DNA of 40,000 bases from Shewanella japonica (GTDB taxonomy: Bacteria > Pseudomonadota > Gammaproteobacteria > Enterobacterales > Shewanellaceae): positions 1 through 40,000 of the forward strand of contig NZ_CP020472.1 in NCBI RefSeq assembly GCF_002075795.1. Reading direction: 5' to 3'. The notes under the pieces are model-generated. The model worked only from the letters and a program-made list of their open reading frames with translations, was not told where the DNA came from and did no database searches. Shown here piece by piece: positions 11,459 through 24,713 of this stretch. A program made the translations under genes and the position numbers. Each line of letters opens with the position of its first letter. Position 1 is the first letter of the stretch.

Positions 11459-14400
11459 TTACTTTGTGTCTTCAAAGAAAAACGGTTTACGTTCTTGTTC
11501 ATCACCATTTAACAGGTTCATGGTTTCTGAGTTGTAAAGCTTGCCATTCGCCATGGTATGAGTGACTTTGTCTGTGACTCTAATGTCGGTTAAAGGGTCA
11601 CCATCAATAACAATGATGTCAGCCAATTTACCCGCTTTAATCGAACCAAGTTGATGATCCATTCCAAAGGTTTTGGCGGGGTTGATGGTTGCTGTTTTAA
11701 GTACATCCATATTGCTCATACCGCCTTGAGCGAACATCCACATTTCCCAATGTGCAGCTAAACCTTCGCGTTGACCGTGTGCTCCAATATTTGGCTGGAT
11801 ACCAATATCATTTAGTTCATTTGCTACGCGAGCAACATTGAAATGATTATAATGCGCATCTGGTGCCTTGGTGCGTCGCATAGAACGAGCATTCAAAATA
11901 TCACTAGGAACATACATACTTAGACGGGGATGAGCCCATACGTCAGTTTTGTCATACCAGTAATGTTCACCTGATATTCCGCCGTAAGCAACAACAAGTG
12001 TCGGGGTATAAGCCACTTCTGTTTGCCCCCAGAATTGTTTGATGTCACTGTAAATTGAACCTGTTGGTAATGAATGTTCAATCGTTGTGTGACCATCAGC
12101 AATCATCGATAAGTTATGCTGTAATAAACTACCACCTTCAGGCACCACCATCATTTCTAATTCACGTGCAGCTTGAATGACTTGTTGACGTTGATTACGA
12201 CGAGGTTGGTTATAGCTTTTAACACTGAAAGCGCCGACTTTTTTCAGACGCTCTAAATGAAATTTCGCATCATCTAACGAGTCTACGTGCGAGGTATAAC
12301 CTGGTGCATTTGCACCATATAAAATAGTTCCCGTAGAGAAAATTCGTGGCCCTACAATATTGCCTGCTTTTTGTTGTTCAGATGCAGCAAATATTTCTGT
12401 TGTGTCATTCGATGGGTCATGTATTGCGGTGACACCTAGCGAAAGACCTGAGTATAGTTGCCAGTTTTGTTGTGGAATGATTTCATCATCAGCTTGAGAA
12501 CCGTGAGCGTGAGCATCAAATAAGCCAGGCATTAATGTTTTGCCCTTAATATCGATCACTTGAGCGCCACTTGGAATATTTGTCTTTGAATCACCAACAG
12601 TCACAATTTTGTTGTCTTTAACGATAACAACGCCATTGTCTATGACTTCATCATTTTCCATAGTGATAATTTTGCCACCAACAAAAGCGACTGTTCCACG
12701 TGGAACATCCGCTTTTTGAGTGAAACCAATTGAGGTCACAGTTGGTTTGCTTTCATCATCAGTTTTGGCGTATTGGGTATCGACTTTTGCTTGATAAAGT
12801 TCAGGGCCAAGAGTCCAATAAAGTTCACTATTATCAGCGTTCCAACTGATACTTTCACCAGCCCGAGTACTAAGTTGTGTGACAGGTAAGTTAGTCGCTT
12901 TAGGGCTAATACGTACAGTTTCACCGTGTTTTGCAAAAGGGGTGACATATACACGAAAATGTTCTGCAAATGCTAAGTGTTCGCCGTTAGGCGATACTCT
13001 AAATTCTGTTGCATGCTCACTGGTGTAATGGGTACGTTTTTCGAAACCATCTAAGCTGATTGACGCGAATTCAGGTGTTTCACCGTGATCCATAAAGAAT
13101 ACACGATTATTATCGCTGCCAAATTGTGGTTGGTACCCATTAGCTGTAATTTTAACATTATTCTTTTTCTTTAAGTCGACTTTATACAAGCCTGGCTCTT
13201 GAGACCAAGTACGAGGCGTGACATAACCACCTTTAGCTTTGCGGTACACAACGACTTTACCATCTGGAGAAAAGGTCGGTTCAACATACTTACCAGGCTC
13301 TTTTGTCAGCGTTTTACTTCTTCCGCCTTTAGCGCTGACAATGCTCACCGTTCCTTGGTCTTGATCATTCCAAGTGGTAAACACGATATTTTTGCCATCT
13401 CTTGACCACTGCGGGAATAACTCATTAATATCGTCGTCTAGGCGAGTTAAGCGTTTTTGTTTACCGTCTTCAATATCACGGATCCACAATTTCCCTAAAG
13501 CTTCGAACACCACCTTCTCACCATTAGGAGAAACTTGTGCCATTCGTAACATTTTTACGTCGAAATTGTCTTGGTCTAAGTTTTGTGTAAAACGAACTGA
13601 AGGCTGAACATCTAATTCAGTTTTGACCGTAAAAGGAATATTCTTTACTTCCTTATCATCAATGCTCAGTTTATTGATTTTACCTTTAGCCCAGAATACG
13701 ATTTCTTCATTATCTTGAGTCCATGACATTGTTGGGTAAACATCATGAATTGCCCAAGTTTCTTGCATATCACGATCGAGATTGTCGTATAACTTAGTGT
13801 GCTCACCTGACTTTAAATCTAATAAATATAATGTAGATTGAAAACCGTCACGCTTAATGTAAGCCAGTTTGGTACCATCTGGGCTTGGAGTTGGTCTAAT
13901 TGCGCCACCAGTGCCTTCAATTAATACTTCAATATCACCGGTTTGAGTATCGTAGCGCTTAATTTTATAAATGCCCTTTACCGAATCTTTTGAGTAGTGG
14001 AATGTTTTGCCTGGGGTAGCATCTTGACTGAAATAGATATAGCGACCATCAGGAGAGTATGCTGGCTCGCCTAAGTCTTTTTGATCATTAGGGCGTTCAG
14101 TTAACTTAACACCTTCACCACCGGCAACGTGGTACATCCATACTTCACCGGCCCCCAAACTACGACTAGCGGTAAAGTGCTTTCGAGCAACTAAATATTG
14201 CGAGTCAGGGCTCCATGCTGGGCTGTTTAATAAACGAAAGGTTTCTGACGTAACAGGGCGTGGATTACTACCGTCTGCATCCATTACCCAAATGTTGTCA
14301 CCACCATCTTCATCAGATGTAAAGGCAATTGATTTACCATCAGGGCTATACACTGGCTGCATTTGCCAAGCGATACCTGAAACTATTTTCTTGGCTTCTC

Positions 14401-14647
14401 CACCAGAAATTGGCATTTGATAAATATCGCCAAGTAAATCGAACACGATGGTTTTTCCGTCAGGAGACACACTGACGTTCATCCAAGTACCTTCAGTAAC
14501 ATCAATTTTTACTTTTTCAAGCGGGGCATTTTCTGGCGCATTAACTTGCCATTTAGCTGTATCTTCTGATGCATTAACTGCAAGTGATGCAATGGCCAGA
14601 CTAATTGCAATAGCGGTATACAATGGTTTTATTTTTGAGGTAAACAT
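11459..14647 (-). CDS. Exported TolB-type propeller / amidohydrolase fusion
   Basis: The protein has 1062 aa from the ATG at 14647; a longer in-frame start would bury the signal peptide. Residues 1 to about 26 form a signal peptide (hydrophobic AIAISLAIASLA), so the protein is exported. Residues of about 45-620 contain repeated PD40/TolB-like beta-propeller motifs (SPDGKTIVFD, SPDGKSIAFTSDEDGG, SPDGRYIYFSQD and others). Residues from about 655 on are an amidohydrolase domain with the metal-binding PGLFDAHAHGSQ at about 700-715, then TTIEHS, IGAHGQ and the terminal ADIIVIDGDPLTD. It is probably a periplasmic metal-dependent hydrolase or peptidase-like enzyme; the substrate is unknown. A Fur-box-like sequence lies just upstream and a parS site lies in the codons joining the two domains. 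Confidence 0.88.
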   Translation of the reverse strand: MFTSKIKPLYTAIAISLAIASLAVNASEDTAKWQVNAPENAPLEKVKIDVTEGTWMNVSVSPDGKTIVFDLLGDIYQMPISGGEAKKIVSGIAWQMQPVYSPDGKSIAFTSDEDGGDNIWVMDADGSNPRPVTSETFRLLNSPAWSPDSQYLVARKHFTASRSLGAGEVWMYHVAGGEGVKLTERPNDQKDLGEPAYSPDGRYIYFSQDATPGKTFHYSKDSVKGIYKIKRYDTQTGDIEVLIEGTGGAIRPTPSPDGTKLAYIKRDGFQSTLYLLDLKSGEHTKLYDNLDRDMQETWAIHDVYPTMSWTQDNEEIVFWAKGKINKLSIDDKEVKNIPFTVKTELDVQPSVRFTQNLDQDNFDVKMLRMAQVSPNGEKVVFEALGKLWIRDIEDGKQKRLTRLDDDINELFPQWSRDGKNIVFTTWNDQDQGTVSIVSAKGGRSKTLTKEPGKYVEPTFSPDGKVVVYRKAKGGYVTPRTWSQEPGLYKVDLKKKNNVKITANGYQPQFGSDNNRVFFMDHGETPEFASISLDGFEKRTHYTSEHATEFRVSPNGEHLAFAEHFRVYVTPFAKHGETVRISPKATNLPVTQLSTRAGESISWNADNSELYWTLGPELYQAKVDTQYAKTDDESKPTVTSIGFTQKADVPRGTVAFVGGKIITMENDEVIDNGVVIVKDNKIVTVGDSKTNIPSGAQVIDIKGKTLMPGLFDAHAHGSQADDEIIPQQNWQLYSGLSLGVTAIHDPSNDTTEIFAASEQQKAGNIVGPRIFSTGTILYGANAPGYTSHVDSLDDAKFHLERLKKVGAFSVKSYNQPRRNQRQQVIQAARELEMMVVPEGGSLLQHNLSMIADGHTTIEHSLPTGSIYSDIKQFWGQTEVAYTPTLVVAYGGISGEHYWYDKTDVWAHPRLSMYVPSDILNARSMRRTKAPDAHYNHFNVARVANELNDIGIQPNIGAHGQREGLAAHWEMWMFAQGGMSNMDVLKTATINPAKTFGMDHQLGSIKAGKLADIIVIDGDPLTDIRVTDKVTHTMANGKLYNSETMNLLNGDEQERKPFFFEDTK
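12692..12707. other. parS centromere site 2, inside a coding region
   Basis: TGTTCCACGTGGAACA is a perfect copy. On the minus strand it encodes VPRGT in the linker between propeller and amidohydrolase domains (about residue 649), a place where sequence is probably free to vary. Confidence 0.82.
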
Positions 14648-15071
14648 GCACAATCCATTATTATGATTATCGTTATTGATCGGAGTTACACTTTTATCAA
14701 TCAAGTGTTGTTTGCGAGTTATAAAACTGATGATATTTATCGCATAAATTAAGCAAGAACTAAACATTTATTCTGTTTCAATTGATGACAGAAAAAGCTG
14801 ATTATTTGATTGAAATAAGTTTGCAGAAAGTCGGGGGTATTAATGGTGATAACGGTAAAAAATGTTTAAAGAGTAACAAAACGAATTTGCGTAAACATGT
14901 TTGAATACGGTTAGTTAACTCATTATGTATAAAGAATAAGTGGAGGGGAATAAGTATAAGTAGGCTTACTTAACTGGTTAATATGATTTTGGTTTTTTAT
15001 AAAATCGAAAACCGTAGGTTAAGTGCGGTGATCATGTACCAATTATCAAAAATACATTACAGCTGAATCCG
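14648..15071. other. Intergenic region, 424 bp
   Basis: This stretch is AT-rich, between the TolB/amidohydrolase start and the MOSC gene stop. Apart from the Fur-like site I see only small imperfect inverted repeats (for example GGTTTT at 14991 with AAAACC at 15008). No coding region, RNA gene or clear terminator could be supported. The promoter of the large minus-strand gene must lie here. Confidence 0.6.
14659..14677 (-). promoter_or_regulatory. Possible Fur box upstream of the TolB/amidohydrolase gene
   Basis: Read on the minus strand, AATAACGATAATCATAATA matches the classical 19-bp Fur consensus GATAATGATAATCATTATC at 15 of 19 positions, with the core GATAATCAT intact. It ends 11 bp before the start codon. 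The region is AT-rich, so a chance match is possible. Confidence 0.42.
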
Positions 15072-15512
15072 TTATGCAATGACCACAGGATCTTCTGTTT
15101 GAATTAATCCTTCCGTAACGACCTTGCAAGTTACTCCGCCGCGCCAGTGTGGTGACAAGGCTTGTTCTAAACCGGGCTGAGCTATTTCCATTTTAGCGCA
15201 TGGATCGGTTTCACCAGTTATAACTAGAGAAACGTGCTCACCAATCGAAATGGTTTTACCTACATCGGCAGCACTAAATTCATGACCATCAATTAATAGA
15301 TTAGCTCGACGGGTAAGCCAGTCTAAATCAACGTTGATTTCTTGGCATGCCGTTTTCCATTGCTCTATCGACATTACGGTTACTTGGCGCTTGCTTGGCC
15401 GACCAAAGACATCGTTTTCTACACCACGAAGCAAACTCACATTCGCGCAAAAAACGGGCTTCATTGGGCCTTTTTTTACCGTTTTGTATGCGATAGCTTG
15501 TAGTGTAGACAT
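15072..15512 (-). CDS. MOSC-domain protein
   Basis: MOSC (molybdenum cofactor sulfurase C-terminal) domains bind Moco or transfer sulfur to metal centres and metabolites. The protein is 146 aa, essentially a stand-alone MOSC domain. It has the early RPSKRQVTVMSIEQW segment, RRANLLIDGHEF in the middle and the family cysteine in GETDPCAKM. It follows tusA with a 2-bp gap (stop at 15515, start at 15512), so the two are co-transcribed and likely coupled, and both belong to sulfur-transfer families. The sulfur acceptor is not known. Confidence 0.85.
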   Translation of the reverse strand: MSTLQAIAYKTVKKGPMKPVFCANVSLLRGVENDVFGRPSKRQVTVMSIEQWKTACQEINVDLDWLTRRANLLIDGHEFSAADVGKTISIGEHVSLVITGETDPCAKMEIAQPGLEQALSPHWRGGVTCKVVTEGLIQTEDPVVIA

Positions 15513-15514
15513 GA

Positions 15515-15760
15515 TTAAAGTCCTTTTCTGATCATATATTTATAAGGTGTCTGATTTGTGTCACTTGCAATAAGAGTGTGATCCATAAACTCACAAAAAC
15601 TTGGAATATCTCTGGTTGTTGCTGGGTCGTCAGCGGTAATAAGTAATGTTTCACCTTCAGCCATTTTACGGACTGTCTTACGGATCATCATGACAGGCTC
15701 AGGGCAACGTAAACCTAATGCATCTAAATGATGCTGCGCTGTTGAAAATATTTCGCTCAT
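15515..15760 (-). CDS. tusA: Sulfurtransferase TusA
   Basis: TusA accepts persulfide sulfur from IscS and passes it to TusBCD for tRNA 2-thiouridine synthesis and to Moco synthesis. From the ATG at 15760 the protein is 81 aa, the same as E. coli. The active-site motif [12 protein letters not shown] has Cys19 in the standard position. A longer in-frame start 60 bp upstream adds a non-homologous tail and is not used. It is followed by the MOSC gene in the same operon. Confidence 0.95.
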   Translation of the reverse strand: MSEIFSTAQHHLDALGLRCPEPVMMIRKTVRKMAEGETLLITADDPATTRDIPSFCEFMDHTLIASDTNQTPYKYMIRKGL

Positions 15761-15873
15761 ACCCACTCTTATATGCGTCAGACTAACAATAATTGCGCTA
15801 ATTTTACTCTGCTGAGTCACTGTTGCAAGGGCTTAACCTTAGCTTTATTAGTAAATCGTGAACTAGTACCCAT

Positions 15874-15889
15874 TGTTCCACGTGGAACA
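15874..15889. other. parS centromere site 3
   Basis: TGTTCCACGTGGAACA is a third perfect copy, in the gap between tusA and the fadA terminator. It is followed by an overlapping 8-bp palindrome ACACGTGT. Confidence 0.85.
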
Positions 15890-15906
15890 CGTGTCGTGCT
15901 GGCAAT

Positions 15907-15943
15907 AAAAAAAGCCGTACTTCTGTTCAAAGTACGGCTTTTT
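15907..15943 (-). terminator. Terminator of the fadBA operon
   Basis: A 14-bp stem, AAAAAGCCGTACTT / AAGTACGGCTTTTT, has a 7-nt loop. On the minus strand it is followed by a run of T. It lies 24 bp after the fadA stop. Confidence 0.92.
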
Positions 15944-15967
15944 ACAAATTTATTATATCAGCAGAGG

Positions 15968-17149
<1,182 letters not shown>

Positions 17150-17159
17150 TTACTGCTTA

Positions 17160-20866
<3,707 letters not shown>

Positions 20867-20883
<17 letters not shown>

Positions 20884-21490
20884 ACAATACTTAATTCCCA
20901 ATCAAACATTAACGATTGAAGAAGATATAAAGCATAGCCGTTTCATTACTGTACTATTTCATTGCAGTAGTGAAATAGCGCTTAAGTGTGCACTCACCAA
21001 CCTCAGGGCGCAATACCCTGGTGCTAACCATTATTGTTATGCGTATGTGGCAGCTGATCCTTCTAACAGCATTGCTATTGGCAGTAGTGATGACGGTGAA
21101 CCTGCAGGCAGTGCTGGTAGACCTATGTTAGCAACGCTTCAAGGTTCAGATATTGGTGAAATAGGCGCGGTTGTTATTCGGTATTTTGGTGGAACCAAGC
21201 TAGGTGTTGGTGGATTGGTTAGAGCTTATTCTTCCGGGATTAAATCGGGGTTAACCCAGCTAACTACCGAAACAAAATACATTCGTTACCGGTCATCATT
21301 AATCTGCAGTTACTCGCAACTCAATAATATTGAATACCTGATAAATCAATTTGATGGGGTGATCATCAATAAATCATTTTTGGCAGAGATTGAAATTGAG
21401 TTTGAAATCGCCAAAGTTTTTCATCAAGAGTTTAATCGCGAATTAGCGACACAAACCCAAGGTCAGCTTAAAGCAAAGTTTAACGTTTGA
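20867..21490 (+). CDS. yigZ: YigZ/IMPACT family protein
   Basis: This is a protein of the IMPACT (UPF0029) family, related to the eukaryotic regulator of eIF2 kinase; the bacterial function is unclear. It has about 207 aa (E. coli YigZ 204). Family motifs are KHSRFIT near the N terminus, [17 protein letters not shown] and the glycine-rich [20 protein letters not shown]. There is no ATG near the start. TTG at 20867 or TTG at 20876 are the candidates, both overlapping or abutting the pepQ end, so translation is probably coupled to pepQ. The start is uncertain by three codons. A premature stop in pepQ would probably weaken yigZ expression by polarity. Confidence 0.9.
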
Positions 21491-21584
21491 TGGGGCTAAA
21501 AAGTATGCCAGAATATAACGTTACCAGCAGAATAATAAGTGCAATTAAGAACCAATACTATGCAAACTAGTGCAAAAGTAATCC

Positions 21585-23042
21585 ATGCAATATAAAACAA
21601 TTATTAGAATAACCGGCCTATTGATGGGATTATTTTCTATCACTATGTTGCCGCCAGCATTGGTTGCCATTCTTTATAAAGATGGTGGCGGTACTGCTTT
21701 TATTCAGGCATTTTGCGTGAGTTTATTTCTCGGGTTTTTATTGTGGTACCCCAACCGCAGACAAAAAGGGGATTTGCGTACTCGTGAAGGCTTTTTGATT
21801 GTTGTGATGTTTTGGACGGTACTGGGGTCAATTGGGGCGCTGCCCTTTATATTTTCAACCGAACCTAATCTTAGTTGGACTGATAGCTTCTTTGAGTCTT
21901 TTTCTGCACTAACAACAACAGGTGCCACCGTGATTGTGGGACTTGATGACTTGCCTAAAGCCATTTTATTCTACCGGCACCTACTACAATGGATGGGCGG
22001 CATGGGTATCATTGTACTGGCTGTCGCGATTTTGCCCTTACTCGGAATTGGTGGGATGCAGCTGTATAAAGCTGAAATTCCAGGCCCTGTAAAAGACAGT
22101 AAAATGAAACCCAGAATTGCAGAAACAGCTAAAGCATTATGGTACATCTACCTGCTGCTTACTGTTGCTTGTGCAACAGCATTTTATTTTGCTGGCATGG
22201 GGGCGTTTGATGCCATTTGTCATTCATTTTCAACCATTGCGATTGGTGGATTCTCAACTCACGATGCCAGTATTGGCTACTTTGATAGCCCATTAATTAA
22301 CGTAATTTGTGCTGTTTTCTTATTGATTGCTGCAGTGAACTTTAGTTTGCACTTTGCCGCTTTTAGCTGGCGAGGGATCAATTTTAAAGTTTATTTTCGA
22401 GATGCTGAGTTTAAAGCGTTAATTGGTATTCAGCTGACACTAACAGCAATTTGTTTTGCTACTTTATATAGCTCTGGCATTTATGACACGCCAGAACAAA
22501 CCTTAGATTATGCCTTCTTTCAAGTGGTGTCTATCTCGACCACAGCAGGATTTGGCACTGAGAGCTTTCATTCCTGGCCTTTATTTCTGCCTATCTTATT
22601 AATCTTCTCAAGCTTTATTGGCGGATGTGCCGGTTCTACTGGTGGCGGGATGAAAGTCATTCGTTTTGTTTTATTGTTGCTTCAGGGCTCTCGTGAAATG
22701 AAGCGCTTAATCCACCCAAAGGCAATGTATTCAATTCGAATAGGAAAGTCAGCATTACCTGATAGGGTAGTCGATGCGGTGTGGGGATTCTTCTCTGCTT
22801 ATGCGTTGGTGTTTGTTATTTGTATGGTGTTGTTGATGGCAATGGATATGGATGCCATTACTGCATTTAGTGCAACGGCAGCGAGTATCAATAATTTGGG
22901 ACCTGGTTTGGGGGATGTGGCGAGTAACTATGCGAGTGTTACCGATGGTGCTAAATGGGTATTGGTTTTAGCAATGCTATTTGGGCGGCTGGAAGTGTTT
23001 ACTTTACTGGTCTTATTTACGCCTACATTCTGGAAGAACTAG
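21585..23042 (+). CDS. trkH: Potassium uptake protein TrkH (first copy)
   Basis: TrkH is the membrane channel subunit of the Trk K+ uptake system, gated by TrkA. The protein is 485 aa (E. coli 483) with about ten hydrophobic segments. The four selectivity-filter loops are visible: LTTTGATVIVG, IAIGGFSTHD, STTAGFGTES and NNLGPGLGD. The conserved LLQWMGGMGIIVLAVAILP segment is intact; this is where the second copy has its stop. The C terminus ends FTPTFWKN. hemG follows after 28 bp, an arrangement also known from E. coli, where trkH and hemG are adjacent behind pepQ-yigZ. Confidence 0.97.
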   Translation: MQYKTIIRITGLLMGLFSITMLPPALVAILYKDGGGTAFIQAFCVSLFLGFLLWYPNRRQKGDLRTREGFLIVVMFWTVLGSIGALPFIFSTEPNLSWTDSFFESFSALTTTGATVIVGLDDLPKAILFYRHLLQWMGGMGIIVLAVAILPLLGIGGMQLYKAEIPGPVKDSKMKPRIAETAKALWYIYLLLTVACATAFYFAGMGAFDAICHSFSTIAIGGFSTHDASIGYFDSPLINVICAVFLLIAAVNFSLHFAAFSWRGINFKVYFRDAEFKALIGIQLTLTAICFATLYSSGIYDTPEQTLDYAFFQVVSISTTAGFGTESFHSWPLFLPILLIFSSFIGGCAGSTGGGMKVIRFVLLLLQGSREMKRLIHPKAMYSIRIGKSALPDRVVDAVWGFFSAYALVFVICMVLLMAMDMDAITAFSATAASINNLGPGLGDVASNYASVTDGAKWVLVLAMLFGRLEVFTLLVLFTPTFWKN

Positions 23043-23070
23043 GTTTACCACATCAATGACAGGGAAAAAC

Positions 23071-23613
23071 ATGTCGAACTATCTGATAATCTATTCCACT
23101 GTGGACGGTCAAACTCGCGCTATTTGTGAAGCGATCAAGGCTGTTGTCGTTAATGCTGGGGAACAGGTTGAACTTGTATCATTAGCTCAAGCCAATGCGC
23201 TTTCTCAGGCTGGCAGACTTGCTGATTTTGACAAGATATTGATTGGGGCGAGTATTCGTTATGGTAAGCATCGCCCGCAGTTATTTGAATTTATTACCCA
23301 GTATCAAATCGAACTTGAGCGAGCTAAAAGTGGCTTTTTCACGGTCAATGTTGTGGCGCGTAAACCTGAAAAAAATACCCCTGACACCAATCCTTATATG
23401 CAAAAATTCCTAACGCTTACCAAATGGCAGCCTAAGTTGTTAGGGGTATTTGCTGGGAAAATCGATTACCCTAAATACCGCACTATCGATAGAGTTATGA
23501 TTCGGTTCATCATGTGGATGACCAAAGGCCCCACAGATACCTCTGGCACCTATGAGTTTACGGATTGGAATAAGGTCGATGAGTTCGCAAAAGGCTTTTT
23601 AGCACTCAAGTAA
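23071..23613 (+). CDS. hemG: Menaquinone-dependent protoporphyrinogen oxidase
   Basis: HemG is a flavodoxin-like FMN protein that oxidises protoporphyrinogen IX to protoporphyrin IX in haem synthesis and passes electrons to quinones. From the ATG at 23071, with AGGGA upstream, the protein is 180 aa (E. coli 181). The FMN phosphate loop is YSTVDGQTRAI. The HemG-specific insert is VNVVARKPEKNTPDTNPYMQ. The C-terminal YEFTDWNKVDEFA matches E. coli. It is the last gene of the pepQ-yigZ-trkH-hemG unit. It has a paralogue at 24144. Confidence 0.95.
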   Translation: MSNYLIIYSTVDGQTRAICEAIKAVVVNAGEQVELVSLAQANALSQAGRLADFDKILIGASIRYGKHRPQLFEFITQYQIELERAKSGFFTVNVVARKPEKNTPDTNPYMQKFLTLTKWQPKLLGVFAGKIDYPKYRTIDRVMIRFIMWMTKGPTDTSGTYEFTDWNKVDEFAKGFLALK

Positions 23614-23645
23614 GCGTGCCGAAATAGCCTACATTGTGAGTTGTG

Positions 23646-23954
23646 TTATTTGGCGCAATACAAGCGGTGTAAAATGGAAATCACCTCAGTAACTTCAGCG
23701 TTTTTTAGAGTGTAATAGACATTTTGAGAGCTTTTGCGTGTGTTGACTAAGTCTTGAGCCCGAATGACGGCTAAATGTTGTGATAAGGCTGATTGGCTTA
23801 GTGGCACGGTTTCATTAAGCTCTGTCACGCTTAACTCTTTATCCAGCAACAAACACAAAATCATTAAACGATATGGATTGGCAATTGCTTTAAGCCATTT
23901 AGCTGCCATCTCGGCATTGCCTAGCATTGAATCTACATCAATATTTTCAGACAT
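23646..23954 (-). CDS. ArsR-family repressor, BigR/SqrR/YgaV-like
   Basis: This is a winged helix-turn-helix regulator of 102 aa. The recognition segment is VPLSQSALSQHLAVIRAQDLV. The two cysteines are Cys34 (in RLMILCLLLDKE) and Cys100 (in LYCAK), placed as in the BigR/SqrR/YgaV group. In that group a pair of such cysteines senses persulfide or oxidants through a tetrasulfide or disulfide. No arsenic or zinc ligand set is visible. It is convergent with hemG (32 bp gap) and divergent from the second hemG-type gene, its probable target. The sensing mode is inferred from cysteine spacing only. Confidence 0.85.
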   Translation of the reverse strand: MSENIDVDSMLGNAEMAAKWLKAIANPYRLMILCLLLDKELSVTELNETVPLSQSALSQHLAVIRAQDLVNTRKSSQNVYYTLKNAEVTEVISILHRLYCAK

Positions 23955-24039
23955 TTATCTACCTGCTACTCACATATGTTTTTGTAAAATGGATACACCA
24001 TTAGCATCATACTGCTGGCTAACCGAGATCTCAATTTTA

Positions 24040-24055
24040 TCATTCAATTATATGA
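24040..24055. promoter_or_regulatory. Candidate operator for the ArsR-type repressor
   Basis: TCATTCAATTATATGA is an imperfect 16-bp palindrome (12 of 16 positions symmetric). It lies in the 189-bp divergent region between the arsR-type gene and the second hemG-type gene. The AT-rich palindrome fits ArsR operators in general. Confidence 0.35.
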
Positions 24056-24143
24056 GACGTTTCTAATTTGTGATCAAAGAGCACGATTGAATCGCCTTTT
24101 TTTGCCACAATAATATTCCAATAGAGCAACAATCGGTGTGCAA

Positions 24144-24698
24144 ATGGCAAAAACATTAGTGATTTATTACTCAAGAGGCGGGCATACAGCCCAAATCAGT
24201 CGCGCGATAGCTGAGCAAATTGTTCTGAGTGGTCATCAGTGTGATGTCGTTAATATTCTTGATAATAATCATGCTGATATTGATTGGAATAGCTATGATG
24301 CAATCGCACTTGGTGCTTGTGTGCTTTATGGTTCATATCATAAGTCGGTATTTGAATTTGTTAGTCGTTATCAAACTGAGCTAAGTAGCAAGCCGAACAG
24401 TTTTTTCTGTGTAAACGTAGTGGCGCGCAAGCCTGAAAAACGCATTCCTGAAAACAACAAATACCTACAAAAGTTCATGGAACTTTCACCTTGGAAACCA
24501 CAAGATGTGAAAATCATCCCTGGTAAAGTCAATTACCCTTCATGGACTTGGTACGACAGTTTGGCGATTCGTCTAATCATGAAGATGACCGATGGACCAA
24601 CCGATCCGACAAGTGTGATTGATTATACAGATTGGGATGATGTCAAAGTCTATGGTGACCATATTGTCAGTTTGATTGCTAGCGAGGCGGTCAGTTAA
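24144..24698 (+). CDS. HemG-type flavodoxin, second copy
   Basis: This is a paralogue of the hemG at 23071, with 184 aa from the ATG at 24144; an alternative GTG at 24138 adds two residues. The FMN loop is YYSRGGHTAQISRA. The HemG-specific segment VNVVARKPEKRIPENNKYLQ and the ending DYTDWDDVKVYGDHI are conserved. It is probably a menaquinone-dependent protoporphyrinogen oxidase or a related quinone-coupled flavoprotein. It is divergent from the ArsR-type regulator and may be the condition-dependent copy. It ends at a hairpin terminator that lies in the first unit of the tandem repeat. Confidence 0.88.
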   Translation: MAKTLVIYYSRGGHTAQISRAIAEQIVLSGHQCDVVNILDNNHADIDWNSYDAIALGACVLYGSYHKSVFEFVSRYQTELSSKPNSFFCVNVVARKPEKRIPENNKYLQKFMELSPWKPQDVKIIPGKVNYPSWTWYDSLAIRLIMKMTDGPTDPTSVIDYTDWDDVKVYGDHIVSLIASEAVS

Positions 24699-24713
24699 CA
24701 TTGAGTCATGAAA

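Noticed and set aside
14985..15013. Possible pseudoknot RNA from GATTTT/AAAATC and GGTTTT/AAAACC
   Set aside because: The arms are 6 bp in very AT-rich DNA, with no link to a neighbouring start codon. Chance is likely.
24138..24143. GTG at 24138 as start of the second hemG-type gene
   Set aside because: The ATG at 24144 gives the usual N terminus (MAKTLVIYYS). No better ribosome-binding site favours the GTG, though it cannot be excluded.
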